Of a stretch of DNA of 64,000 bases, positions 42,231-49,737 are shown one piece after another (within the stretch, counting starts at the first letter, position 1; every line of letters begins with the position of its first letter). The notes under the pieces are model-generated. The model ran no database searches. It worked only from the letters and a program-made list of their open reading frames with translations, and was not told the DNA's origin. The translations under genes were made by a program, and so were the position numbers. Source of the DNA: an uncultured Bacteroides sp. (GTDB taxonomy: Bacteria > Bacteroidota > Bacteroidia > Bacteroidales > UBA932); contig CAMCGB010000001.1 in NCBI GenBank assembly GCA_945874355.1, positions 1 to 64,000 on the forward strand, in the 5' to 3' direction.

Positions 42231-42301
42231 TATGTTCCGAACGGGACTTTGCAAGCGCTATACGAGCCGTAGGCGAGCAAAAGCGGTCCCTGAGGAACAT
42301 A
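42231..42301. other. 71-nt long imperfect hairpin, possible structured RNA
   Basis: Nested complementary segments run through the whole element: TATGTTCC/GGAACATA (42231-42238 with 42294-42301), GGGAC/GTCCC, TTTGC/GCAAA, CGC/GCG and TACG/CGTA (42261-42264 with 42268-42271) around an AGC loop. About 25 pairs are possible with small bulges. Confidence 0.5.
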
Positions 42302-42308
42302 TCTCCGA

Positions 42309-42369
42309 TGCCGCAGCTGCCGCCGTGCTAAAGAGATTTCTCCGCGCGCTTCGCTTGGTCGAAATGACA
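42309..42369 (-). repeat. 61-bp dispersed repeat, copy B (inverted)
   Basis: Exact reverse complement of 38475-38535. The pair brackets tRNA-Asn, an orphan lipoprotein and four other features. Confidence 0.9.
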
Positions 42370-42624
42370 GTGGGAAGGCTTGGCCTGCTCGAAAGGACAG
42401 GTGGAGGTGCTTTGGTCGAAATTATAGGACAGGCTGGCTTTTAAAATCAAGCTTATGACATTAACAGAGCTTAACTATAACTCTACAAAAACTCTATATA
42501 AGCAATTTTGTCCATAAATCAATGCCATCATTAAATGATTGAACAATAATAAAATAAGGCCCAAAATACTGCATTGTTGTGCCATTGTTACAAAATCTTA
42601 ATAACTCTACAATGCGATTTTTGG

Positions 42625-42632
42625 TATATTTG
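42625..42632 (+). promoter_or_regulatory. -7 element for the DUF47 locus
   Basis: TATATTTG (TAnnTTTG) lies 9 nt before the ATG at 42642 and 21 nt before an in-frame ATG at 42654. No TTTG is at the correct -33 spacing. Confidence 0.55.
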
Positions 42633-42641
42633 TGATATGAA

Positions 42642-43301
42642 ATGACAGAAAAAATGTTCGGAAGAAAGAAAACAGACAAACTAATCCAGGATATAGACCG
42701 CTACTTCGATCTGATGGACCAACAGCTTCTCGTTTTCAAAGAAGGTGTCCGCAACTACCTTTATGACGGACAGCAGGCCTTCAACCAAAAGCTAAGCAGC
42801 ATGGCTGAACTCCAGGCCGAAATAGAGGTCCTGCGCCGCTCTCTCGAAAACTCCCTGTACACCCAAACCGTGCTGGAACGCTCGCGCGCCGACATAATGC
42901 GCCTTTTCGAGAAGACCCGCACCATAACCGACACCCTCAACGATTCCCTGACCCAGTTCGAGATTGAAACACCCTTTGTCCCTTCCGAACTGAATTCCGA
43001 TTTCCTGAAGCTCACTGAACTTTCTTGCAATGCCGCCCAGGCAGTCGTACCTGCCGCCAAAGCATACTTCAAACTTCCTGAAAGCGTTCCCGACAAGATA
43101 CAGCGCAGCTACTATTATGAAAAAGAGGCCATCAAGCAGTCCCAGGCCATCAAACGTACTGTGTTCCACAAAATGACTTCGCTCAAGCTCAGTGAGCGTT
43201 TCCATCTGCGCTACTTCGCCCTTCATATCGAAACTCTGTCCAAACAGGCTGCCAATGTCGCCGACCAGCTCGCCGTTATGACCATACGCAGAGCCCTATA
43301 A
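42642..43301 (+). CDS. DUF47/PhoU-like protein
   Basis: A 219-residue all-helical protein with KLIQDIDRYFDLMDQQLLVFKEGVRNYL near the N-terminus, long helices with ADIMRLFEKTRTITDTLND, and a C-terminal LRYFALHIETLSKQAANVADQL helix. This is the DUF47 family, PhoU-like regulators usually encoded next to PiT phosphate transporters. The start may be 12 nt further in (MFGRKKTD), given the close promoter element. It is the first gene of a run of plus-strand genes that includes a Porin_O_P channel and two CYTH-type proteins. Confidence 0.8.
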   Translation: MTEKMFGRKKTDKLIQDIDRYFDLMDQQLLVFKEGVRNYLYDGQQAFNQKLSSMAELQAEIEVLRRSLENSLYTQTVLERSRADIMRLFEKTRTITDTLNDSLTQFEIETPFVPSELNSDFLKLTELSCNAAQAVVPAAKAYFKLPESVPDKIQRSYYYEKEAIKQSQAIKRTVFHKMTSLKLSERFHLRYFALHIETLSKQAANVADQLAVMTIRRAL

Positions 43302-43306
43302 TATAT

Positions 43307-44368
43307 ATGGATTACCTGTTGCTCATATTTGTCCTTTCCGCCGCATCGGTATGCTTCTTTTCTTCAGAGCTTTCCGAACTGCTTTCCGTTTTTATGCCGG
43401 GAAGCATAAGCCGCAACAGGTTCTTTATCATCTTATGCTTTACCCTGATGCTTGTCTGCGCCCTTTTCTTCCCTTCCGCGCGAGTGGAGGGTGGTGCGGC
43501 TAGTTTGATAGATGGTACGGACAGCGTCTATGAGATACTGATTTCCTGCCTTATATCTCTGATAGTCATTCTTTCGTCCGCCCATTTCGGCGTTCGTCCG
43601 GGATTTGCCTACTGCTTCCTCTCTTCCTGCCTGGCACTGAATGCTACTTCGCTGCTATCCTCCTCTCTTCCAGGCTTTTTCGCAACCATCATAGCATCAG
43701 CAGTCCTGAGCTTTAGCCTAGGCGCGCTGGCCGCCTTCCTATTGAAAATCACTCTCAAGGGTCGCGCAATTCACCTTCTCAAACTTTCTTTGTTTGCAAG
43801 GGCTTCCCTTTGGGTACTTATGCCTTTATGTGCCCTCGGTTTGGGAGTCAATTGGGGCGGATTGGTCAGCTCGCTGGAACTCAATTCTGCTTTGGACGGG
43901 ACCACTTCGCGCATAATTGCCGTTTCAGTGGCCCTCCTTTCTGCCGCCATATTGGGCAGGACCATTTTGCGCAAAGCTTCCCGCTCCAGCGCCCAATGGG
44001 ACGACAACTCAGCTTATTGCACCCTTTCCGTTGCCTTTGCAGTGGCGCTTACCCTCATTTTGCTGTCCTTTATCCCGCTTCCCGCTCCGATGATTACCCT
44101 TCCGCTCGCTGTCGCTTCCCTTATCACAGCTTCCCGTGAGGGAGCATCCCTGGTCCTTGGAGAGGGACATTCAAGCCAGGCTATGCTGCGTGGAGTGTAT
44201 GCTTTCCTGCTTTGCCCGTTGGCCAGCTACCTGTTGACCTTCCTTACCCGCATCCAGGGCCCTTACGCGGCAGCCCCGCAGTCGACCAGCTATACCGTTC
44301 TGACCATCGTAGCCATAGCCTTTGCAGCCCTTTGTCTTGTCTATTTCACCAGGTCTTCACGCCTTTAG
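43307..44368 (+). CDS. Polytopic membrane protein ending at an in-frame amber codon
   Basis: A 353-residue protein with about 10 TM segments (first at 4-20, last at about 330-350) and no signal peptide. It occupies the slot where DUF47 genes normally have a PiT phosphate transporter, but the GANDVANA signature is not visible, so it is either a very divergent transporter or a membrane sensor. Its TAG stop (44366-44368) is followed in the same frame by 24 sense codons (KRRTEQLLESQRQQ...) and then the HTH gene at 44441, so the coiled coil of the next gene runs back to this stop. It may be one sensor/transceptor gene split by a nonsense codon. Confidence 0.7.
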   Translation: MDYLLLIFVLSAASVCFFSSELSELLSVFMPGSISRNRFFIILCFTLMLVCALFFPSARVEGGAASLIDGTDSVYEILISCLISLIVILSSAHFGVRPGFAYCFLSSCLALNATSLLSSSLPGFFATIIASAVLSFSLGALAAFLLKITLKGRAIHLLKLSLFARASLWVLMPLCALGLGVNWGGLVSSLELNSALDGTTSRIIAVSVALLSAAILGRTILRKASRSSAQWDDNSAYCTLSVAFAVALTLILLSFIPLPAPMITLPLAVASLITASREGASLVLGEGHSSQAMLRGVYAFLLCPLASYLLTFLTRIQGPYAAAPQSTSYTVLTIVAIAFAALCLVYFTRSSRL

Positions 44369-44440
44369 AAGAGGCGGACGGAGCAGCTGCTTGAGTCCCA
44401 AAGGCAACAGATATACGAAAGTGCAAGGGAGCTTAACAAT

Positions 44441-44929
44441 ATGGAACTCAATCTGATACTGGCAGAGAACCAGGCTCTTCACGATAATCTTGAGAAAAAG
44501 AAGACCGAGGTTATGAACATTGCCCTGAGCATATGCGAACAGCGGGATTATCTGGAAAGCCTCCAGCGCCTGTGCAGGGAACTTTCCGAGAGCGAGGATG
44601 AGTCCAGGACAAAAGAACTGCTGGCCGAGCTGGATGCCAACATCAAAAACCGGCTGTCCTACGAGAGGGATGTGGATACCTCCTATTTCTACGCCCAGGC
44701 CGAATCCCTGCACGAGGATTTCAACGCCAAGCTCACGGAGGCCTTCCCCTCCCTTACCCCTCAGGAGCGAAGGCTGGCCACATTGCTCCGACTGGGCTTC
44801 TCCAGCAAATATATAGCTACCCTTATGAATATAACCCCCAAAAGCGTCGAGATCAGCCGCTACCGCCTCCGTCAGAAGCTGGGTTTGGGCAAAGGGGACA
44901 ATCTTGTAACTTATATACAGTCAATATAA
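44441..44929 (+). CDS. Coiled-coil LuxR-type HTH regulator (C-terminal half of a probable split membrane regulator)
   Basis: A 162-residue protein from its first ATG. An N-terminal coiled coil (about 1-60: LILAENQALHDNLEKKKTEV, then MNIALSICEQRDYLESL) is followed by a LuxR/GerE-like helix-turn-helix (about 100-160: LTPQERRLATLLRLGFSSKY, TPKSVEISRYRLRQKL). This coil-HTH ending is the usual C-terminus of Bacteroidota one-component membrane regulators. The frame is open upstream for 24 codons to the TAG that ends the membrane protein. It sits directly upstream of the Porin_O_P gene, its likely target. Confidence 0.8.
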   Translation: MELNLILAENQALHDNLEKKKTEVMNIALSICEQRDYLESLQRLCRELSESEDESRTKELLAELDANIKNRLSYERDVDTSYFYAQAESLHEDFNAKLTEAFPSLTPQERRLATLLRLGFSSKYIATLMNITPKSVEISRYRLRQKLGLGKGDNLVTYIQSI

Positions 44930-44944
44930 AATAATCACAACACA

Positions 44945-46351
44945 ATGAAAAAGTTATTCCTTATTACTCTTGCAGCGCTTGCGGCCCTGAACCTTCAGGC
45001 ACAGAGCAGCGAAGAAGTGCAGACCGATGTGAACCAGTACGGACAGGTAGTGACTTCCGTTCCGGTAAACGCCACTCTTCAGGATGGTATCCTGGTATTA
45101 CAGAACAAGAAGCAGAACTACAAAATGTGGTTCGATGTCCGCGTCCAGGGAGATGCCGCCGTATATTTCGGTTACGACAAGAACCTCGTCCAGATCGGTA
45201 ACGGTATGAGCATGCGCCGCACCCGTTTTGCAGTCAAGGCACAGCTCGACAAGAACTGGTACGGAGAGATCGACACCGACTGGACCAGCGGTACCCCCGA
45301 GCTGAAGGATGCCATTCTGGAGTACACCGGAGTTGACCGTCTGTCCATCAAGATGGGTAATTTCAAAGAGAACTTCTCCATCCAGCGCAACACCACCTCC
45401 CGCTACCTCCAGTTCATGGAGCGCCCTATGGTCACCGCCCTTGCTCCTTCACGTCATCTCGGTGTAGCGGTAACTTATTCTCTTCCTTATCTTTGGACGA
45501 GCGCCGGAGTGTTCGGGCCCGAGCTTAAGGGCAGCGAAGAGATGACCGCAATGGAAGACGGCAACAAGGACTACGGTCTGAACGAGGGACTTTCCTACAC
45601 CGCCAAAATCGTAGGTCGTCCCCTCTATAAAATGGACAATGCATCGCTTCACATCGGAGCTGCCGTTTCTTACCGCGAGCCCAAACTGACCTCTACCGAC
45701 GGCTACAACGCCATCCGTTACTCTTCACGCAACTCCACAAGCATCAACCGCAAGAAATTCCTCGACACCGACGCCATCAAGGGTCTGGACCACGAGTTGG
45801 CCTACACCTTTGAGATGGCAGGCCACTGGAACGGACTGCGTTACGAGGGAGCTTACATTGCCCGCAGTGCATACCTCGATCCTGCCAAAACCGTCATCCC
45901 CGCCGCCGACCTCAAGCCCCAGACCGCCCAGGGATATTACGTACAGGCAGGCTGGCTGCTCTTCGGAGGCAAGCAGAACTACGATGCTGACGGAGCAAAA
46001 TACACCCGCATCAATCCCGGCAGGAGCTGGGGAGATCTGGAGCTTTGCGCCCGTTATGAGTATGCCGACTTCAACTGCTCGAAGTACTATGCCGGAGGTT
46101 CCGCCCACGCTTTCACCCTCGGAATCAACTACTACCCGACCAAGAACGTGAAGTTTGTCATCAACTATCAGTACAACATGAATGACAAGTACGCCAACGG
46201 AAAGGGTTCCAACGACGGTACCGATGAGGCTGCCAAATGGTTTGTCGGATACGACAAGAACGGCGTCAAGAGCAAGGTTCCTGCCGATATCGTAGGCAAC
46301 AAGGGCATCTGCTACCATATGATAGCCTGCCGTTTCCAGGTTGCATTCTAA
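44945..46351 (+). CDS. Porin_O_P-family outer-membrane channel
   Basis: A 468-residue beta-barrel protein with a signal peptide (1-20, ending LNLQAQ). The barrel pattern is clear (YKMWFDVRVQGDAAVYFG, MGNFKENFSIQRNTTSRYLQFMER, ELCARYEYADF, FTLGINYYPTKNVKFVINYQ) and it ends in an aromatic strand (CRFQVAF). The family includes Pseudomonas OprP/OprO, which conduct phosphate and polyphosphate. It is 15 nt after the HTH gene. Together with DUF47 and CYTH proteins this supports a phosphate-related role. Confidence 0.87.
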   Translation: MKKLFLITLAALAALNLQAQSSEEVQTDVNQYGQVVTSVPVNATLQDGILVLQNKKQNYKMWFDVRVQGDAAVYFGYDKNLVQIGNGMSMRRTRFAVKAQLDKNWYGEIDTDWTSGTPELKDAILEYTGVDRLSIKMGNFKENFSIQRNTTSRYLQFMERPMVTALAPSRHLGVAVTYSLPYLWTSAGVFGPELKGSEEMTAMEDGNKDYGLNEGLSYTAKIVGRPLYKMDNASLHIGAAVSYREPKLTSTDGYNAIRYSSRNSTSINRKKFLDTDAIKGLDHELAYTFEMAGHWNGLRYEGAYIARSAYLDPAKTVIPAADLKPQTAQGYYVQAGWLLFGGKQNYDADGAKYTRINPGRSWGDLELCARYEYADFNCSKYYAGGSAHAFTLGINYYPTKNVKFVINYQYNMNDKYANGKGSNDGTDEAAKWFVGYDKNGVKSKVPADIVGNKGICYHMIACRFQVAF

Positions 46352-46395
46352 TCTAACAAAATAAAACAATCAAATCATTTAAAAATCAAAAAAGT

Positions 46396-47010
46396 ATGAA
46401 AAAGTATCTTGCACTTGCAGCAATGGCTGCACTCGTTCTGGTTTCCTGCGAGAAAGGATTCGGAACCGACGGAAAGGGCGATGAAGGCGACGGCGCAAAG
46501 GTGAGCGGCATCGTGTTCAACGAGATTGACGCCAACAATAAAGCCATAGAGCTTTACAACACCACTGACGCCGAAGTGTCTCTGAAGGGTATCTACATCG
46601 TGAAGTACGATGCTTCCAAGGAAGGAGGAAAGAGCACAACCTGGACTGCCGCCGACCTTAAGCTCAAGGCAAAGTCCTGGATGTACATCGAAAGCTCAGA
46701 CCTTGCTGACGAGGTGGAGGGCGGTGACCCCAATTACAAGTACCAGAGCGAAGACCACATCTTCAAGGGAGGTCTTTCAGGAAAGAAGAACGTCAAGCTC
46801 GAGCTCTATGCCGCTGACGGCAGCCTTCTCGACACATTCGTACGCGGAGAGGAAGGCGCAGGCTGGAACCAGGTTTCAGGTTATGACAACGACAAGAATC
46901 ATTCATTCAGCCGCTGCCCTGACGGAAACGGTAAGTGGGCTTATGCTGACTCCAGCCTCGGAAAGAAGAACGGAGAGAAAGTAGCTGACATCAACCACTC
47001 TAACATTTAA
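46396..47010 (+). CDS. Lamin-tail-domain lipoprotein
   Basis: A 204-residue lipoprotein with modified Cys in LVLVSCEKGFG, an acidic Gly-rich linker (about 21-34) and an Ig-like lamin tail domain (about 37-165: VSGIVFNEIDANNKAIELYN, LKGIYIVKYD, KSWMYIESSD, NVKLELYAADGSLLD, HSFSRCPDGNGKW). Such domains in bacteria accompany secreted phosphatases or nucleases, but no catalytic domain is attached here. It probably binds a ligand at the cell surface next to the porin. Confidence 0.82.
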   Translation: MKKYLALAAMAALVLVSCEKGFGTDGKGDEGDGAKVSGIVFNEIDANNKAIELYNTTDAEVSLKGIYIVKYDASKEGGKSTTWTAADLKLKAKSWMYIESSDLADEVEGGDPNYKYQSEDHIFKGGLSGKKNVKLELYAADGSLLDTFVRGEEGAGWNQVSGYDNDKNHSFSRCPDGNGKWAYADSSLGKKNGEKVADINHSNI

Positions 47011-47021
47011 TCTTCCGGACA

Positions 47022-47660
47022 ATGGCAGAACTTAAAATTGGAGAAATCTCGAAACCCCGCTTCGAATTCCGCTCATTCGGCCAGTGCTTCTGTGAGGCCC
47101 ACAAGAGGATGGCCCGCCTGTCTGTCCCCGTGCCCGAGAAGGTATGGGAGAGGGAAAGCGACGAGATTTATATCATCTCCCGCAAGAACGACATCAACAA
47201 TACCAAAATCCGCAACGGCAAAATGGACATCAAGACCTATGTGCAGACCGTTGACGGACTTGAGCAGTGGAATCCCCTCATGAAGGGCGAGTTCCCCATC
47301 TCAAAAGAAGTGCTCGAGAAGGAAGTCTTCCCCGCATTCATGGTCGAAATGCCCTCCCTTGACAAGGATACCTACACCTACGAGGAGTTCATCGCAATGG
47401 TGAAAGCCAATCCTGACCTCGCCGCAGTAAGGGTGCACAAGCAGAGATTCGGCTATATGGTGAACGACACCATCTGCGAGGTCGGAAACGTGCTCATCAA
47501 CGGTGCCAAGGTAGTGACAATCAACTCCGAGTCCACCGAAATCGAGGACATCAAGAAGACCATCGCTGACTGCGGACTTGAGGGTGTGGAGAATATCAAC
47601 TATCTCCAGGCCATCAAGAGAGTCATCGGAATGTCGGACAAACCCCTTGCAAACGAATAA
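47022..47660 (+). CDS. Divergent CYTH-like protein
   Basis: A 212-residue cytoplasmic protein. Strand motifs recall the triphosphate tunnel: FEFRSFGQCF at the start, EIYIISRKNDINNTKIRNGK then MDIK, and a C-terminal FGYMVNDTICEVGNVLI followed by ESTEIEDIKKTI and NINYLQAIKRVIG, like the closing part of CYTH proteins. The similarity is by pattern only. It is 12 nt after the lipoprotein gene and 5 nt before a clear CYTH gene, so the two may form a heteromer or work on related triphosphates or polyphosphate. Confidence 0.55.
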   Translation: MAELKIGEISKPRFEFRSFGQCFCEAHKRMARLSVPVPEKVWERESDEIYIISRKNDINNTKIRNGKMDIKTYVQTVDGLEQWNPLMKGEFPISKEVLEKEVFPAFMVEMPSLDKDTYTYEEFIAMVKANPDLAAVRVHKQRFGYMVNDTICEVGNVLINGAKVVTINSESTEIEDIKKTIADCGLEGVENINYLQAIKRVIGMSDKPLANE

Positions 47661-47664
47661 GGCT

Positions 47665-48138
47665 ATGGCACAGGAAATCGAAAAGAAATTTTTGGTCGCA
47701 GGCGACTTCAAGCCGTTTGCAAAAAAGGCCACCCGCATCACTCAGGGCTATCTCAGCTCTGTTCCCGAGCGCACGGTACGCGTGAGGGTGAAGGGTGAGA
47801 AAGGCTACATCACCATCAAGGGTATAGGCAACCAGAGCGGAGCCAGCCGTTTCGAGTGGGAGAAGGAAATCCCCGTCGAGGAGGTTCAGGAGCTTTTGAA
47901 GATTTGCGAACCCGGTGTGATTGACAAAACCCGTTATCTGGTGGATGCAGGAGAGCATACCTACGAGGTGGACGAGTTCTACGGTGACAATGACGGACTT
48001 ACCGTTGCCGAAGTTGAGCTCTCAAGCGAGGACGAGGCCTTCGTAAAGCCCGAGTGGCTCGGCGAAGAGGTCACCGGAGACGTGAAGTACTACAACTCTA
48101 TGCTGATGAAGAATCCGTACAAGAACTGGAAGAAATAA
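47665..48138 (+). CDS. CYTH-domain triphosphatase (triphosphate tunnel metalloenzyme)
   Basis: A 157-residue protein, start at MAQEIEKKFLVAGD, where EIEKKFL is the family-defining ExExK-type N-terminus. Charged strands follow: TVRVRVKGEKGYITIKG, RFEWEKEIP, KTRYLVDAGEHTYEVDEFYG and LTVAEVELSSED. Short bacterial members hydrolyse inorganic triphosphate or nucleoside triphosphates with Mg or Mn. It lies between the CYTH-like gene and an SLC13 transporter. Confidence 0.9.
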   Translation: MAQEIEKKFLVAGDFKPFAKKATRITQGYLSSVPERTVRVRVKGEKGYITIKGIGNQSGASRFEWEKEIPVEEVQELLKICEPGVIDKTRYLVDAGEHTYEVDEFYGDNDGLTVAEVELSSEDEAFVKPEWLGEEVTGDVKYYNSMLMKNPYKNWKK

Positions 48139-48186
48139 GCATTATATCGAACGTCTGCCGCCGCCTGACCGCGACGGCAGGTGCAA

Positions 48187-49737
48187 ATGGACACTAAAAC
48201 AGAACTTATGACAGACACGAGCTACAACGACAGGCATTTCGACCCCCTGGATATGAACAACTACAAGGTCGAAAAACTGCCCAAAATGCAGAAGTCAAAA
48301 TTTGAGAGGATAATGGCTATGTGCGGGGCTCCGCTCGCCATTCTGGTCTTCATCCTTTTCAATTGGGTTATTGATATCAGTTTTCTTCCTTCTGCGGCAG
48401 AAAAATCCATGCTGGCAATCTTTCTTGCCGGCTTGATTCTGTGGATGACAGAGGCTATTCCGAATTACCTTACTTCCCTGATAATCATACTGTTGATAGT
48501 GCTTACAGGGGTCATCGGCCAAAAGGAGGCCTTTGCCCAGCTGGGCCATCCTGTGATGTGGCTGAACATACTCTCTTTCGTGCTGGCGAGCATGCTCGTA
48601 AAGACCCGTGTGGCCAAAAGATTCGCCCTGTGGTTTGTGCTGAAGTTCGGCCGGAGCGCCCAGGGCATCTTCTTCAGTTTTATGATTATCAACATAGTAC
48701 TGTCCGCCTTCATCTCTGCAACTACAGCCAAGGCCACCATCCTGCTTCCTATCTTTATGGTGGTATGTGCGATTTACGGAGCGGCAGACGGCAACAGGAA
48801 TAATTTCGGCCGCAACCTGGTGCTGCAGAACCTTTTCCAGATCAATGTCGCCGCTACCGGTTTTATGACAGGCTCGGGAGCCCATCTGCTGGCCATATCC
48901 CTGTTTATGGGAGCTTACGGCTCGACAATAGGCTACAGCGACTGGTTCGTGGCCTGTTTCCCGATGACTATAGTAATCATCCTTCTGGGCTGGATCATAG
49001 GAGTGAAACTCATCTTCCCTATGAAAAAGGAGGAGCAGAAACCCCAGATTGAGGGAGGTATGGAAAGGCTTCGCGGCGAGCTCGAATCTATGGGCAGGAT
49101 GAGCTTCGAAGAGTACAAGGCTATAGCCATTTTTGTGGGCGTACTGATAATGTGGGCTACTGACAAGCTGCACGGTCTGGATGCTACGACCGTGGCATTT
49201 ATCGGAGCCGTCATCGCCCTGCTTCCCGGCATAGGAGTGGTGAAGTGGAACGACGTCGATATCCCCTGGCACCTGATGCTCTTCTCTGCCGGTGCTTACA
49301 CCCTGGGTGCCGGACTTGAATCCACCAAGCTCCCCGAAACCCTTGTAAACCAGTTCTTCGACTCGCTCGGAGTGACTGCCGATACTCCTTTTTGGGTGCT
49401 GTACGTGGCTCTGACTTTTATGATGATGTTCAGCGGTCTGATATTCGAGTCCAAGACTATGAGGACCCTGATTTTCGTGCCCATAGCCCTCAGCGTCGAG
49501 CAGAAGTTCGCCTTCCCGCCTCTGAGTCTGGCCTTCCCCGTGGCGATGCTCATCGAGCACGTGTATGTCCTTCCCTTCAACAGCAAACCTGCGGCCCTGC
49601 TGTACAACACCAACCAGTACAGCTGGTCTGACACCTTCAAGTTCGGAATCACTATGATGGTCATCTCCTGGCTGCTCATCCTGCTTTGGGGCGGCACGGT
49701 GCTCAAATGGTTGGGCTATACTCCCGGCCTATGGTAA
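48187..49737 (+). CDS. SLC13/DASS-family sodium-coupled anion transporter
   Basis: A 516-residue inner-membrane protein, start at MDTKTELMTD (a GTG 6 nt upstream is in frame). After a cytoplasmic N-terminus (about 1-45) it has 11 or so TM segments in two repeats, with SATTAKATILLPIF in the first half resembling the SNTA motif and FSGLIFESKTMRTLIFVP in the second. The family moves dicarboxylates, sulfate or, in yeast Pho87/Pho90 relatives, phosphate. Here phosphate or a phosphorylated anion is suggested by context only. Confidence 0.85.
   Translation: MDTKTELMTDTSYNDRHFDPLDMNNYKVEKLPKMQKSKFERIMAMCGAPLAILVFILFNWVIDISFLPSAAEKSMLAIFLAGLILWMTEAIPNYLTSLIIILLIVLTGVIGQKEAFAQLGHPVMWLNILSFVLASMLVKTRVAKRFALWFVLKFGRSAQGIFFSFMIINIVLSAFISATTAKATILLPIFMVVCAIYGAADGNRNNFGRNLVLQNLFQINVAATGFMTGSGAHLLAISLFMGAYGSTIGYSDWFVACFPMTIVIILLGWIIGVKLIFPMKKEEQKPQIEGGMERLRGELESMGRMSFEEYKAIAIFVGVLIMWATDKLHGLDATTVAFIGAVIALLPGIGVVKWNDVDIPWHLMLFSAGAYTLGAGLESTKLPETLVNQFFDSLGVTADTPFWVLYVALTFMMMFSGLIFESKTMRTLIFVPIALSVEQKFAFPPLSLAFPVAMLIEHVYVLPFNSKPAALLYNTNQYSWSDTFKFGITMMVISWLLILLWGGTVLKWLGYTPGLW

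Larger units (their letters stand above)
42103..42425. repeat. Array of degenerate TCGAAATGACAG-type repeats
   Basis: At least five degenerate copies of a roughly 30-nt unit with core GGTCGAAATGACAG (near 42155, 42188, 42359, 42388 and 42415) alternate with GC-rich spacers of the CTCGCTTCGCTCGCTC type. The array includes the 71-nt hairpin at 42231-42301 and the exact inverted copy of the 38.5-kb repeat. No open frame here looks like a gene. The remainder, 42430-42624, is AT-rich with nothing recognised. Confidence 0.75.

Noticed and set aside
44366..44368. TAG recoded as a sense codon throughout the genome
   Set aside because: Other intact genes, such as the kinase at 19779-20858 and the LarA-like gene at 20867-22144, end normally at TAG.
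48295..49560. 421-codon frame antisense to the SLC13 transporter
   Set aside because: Rich in His, Gln and Lys from reverse-read membrane codons; no motif; the plus-strand transporter explains the sequence.
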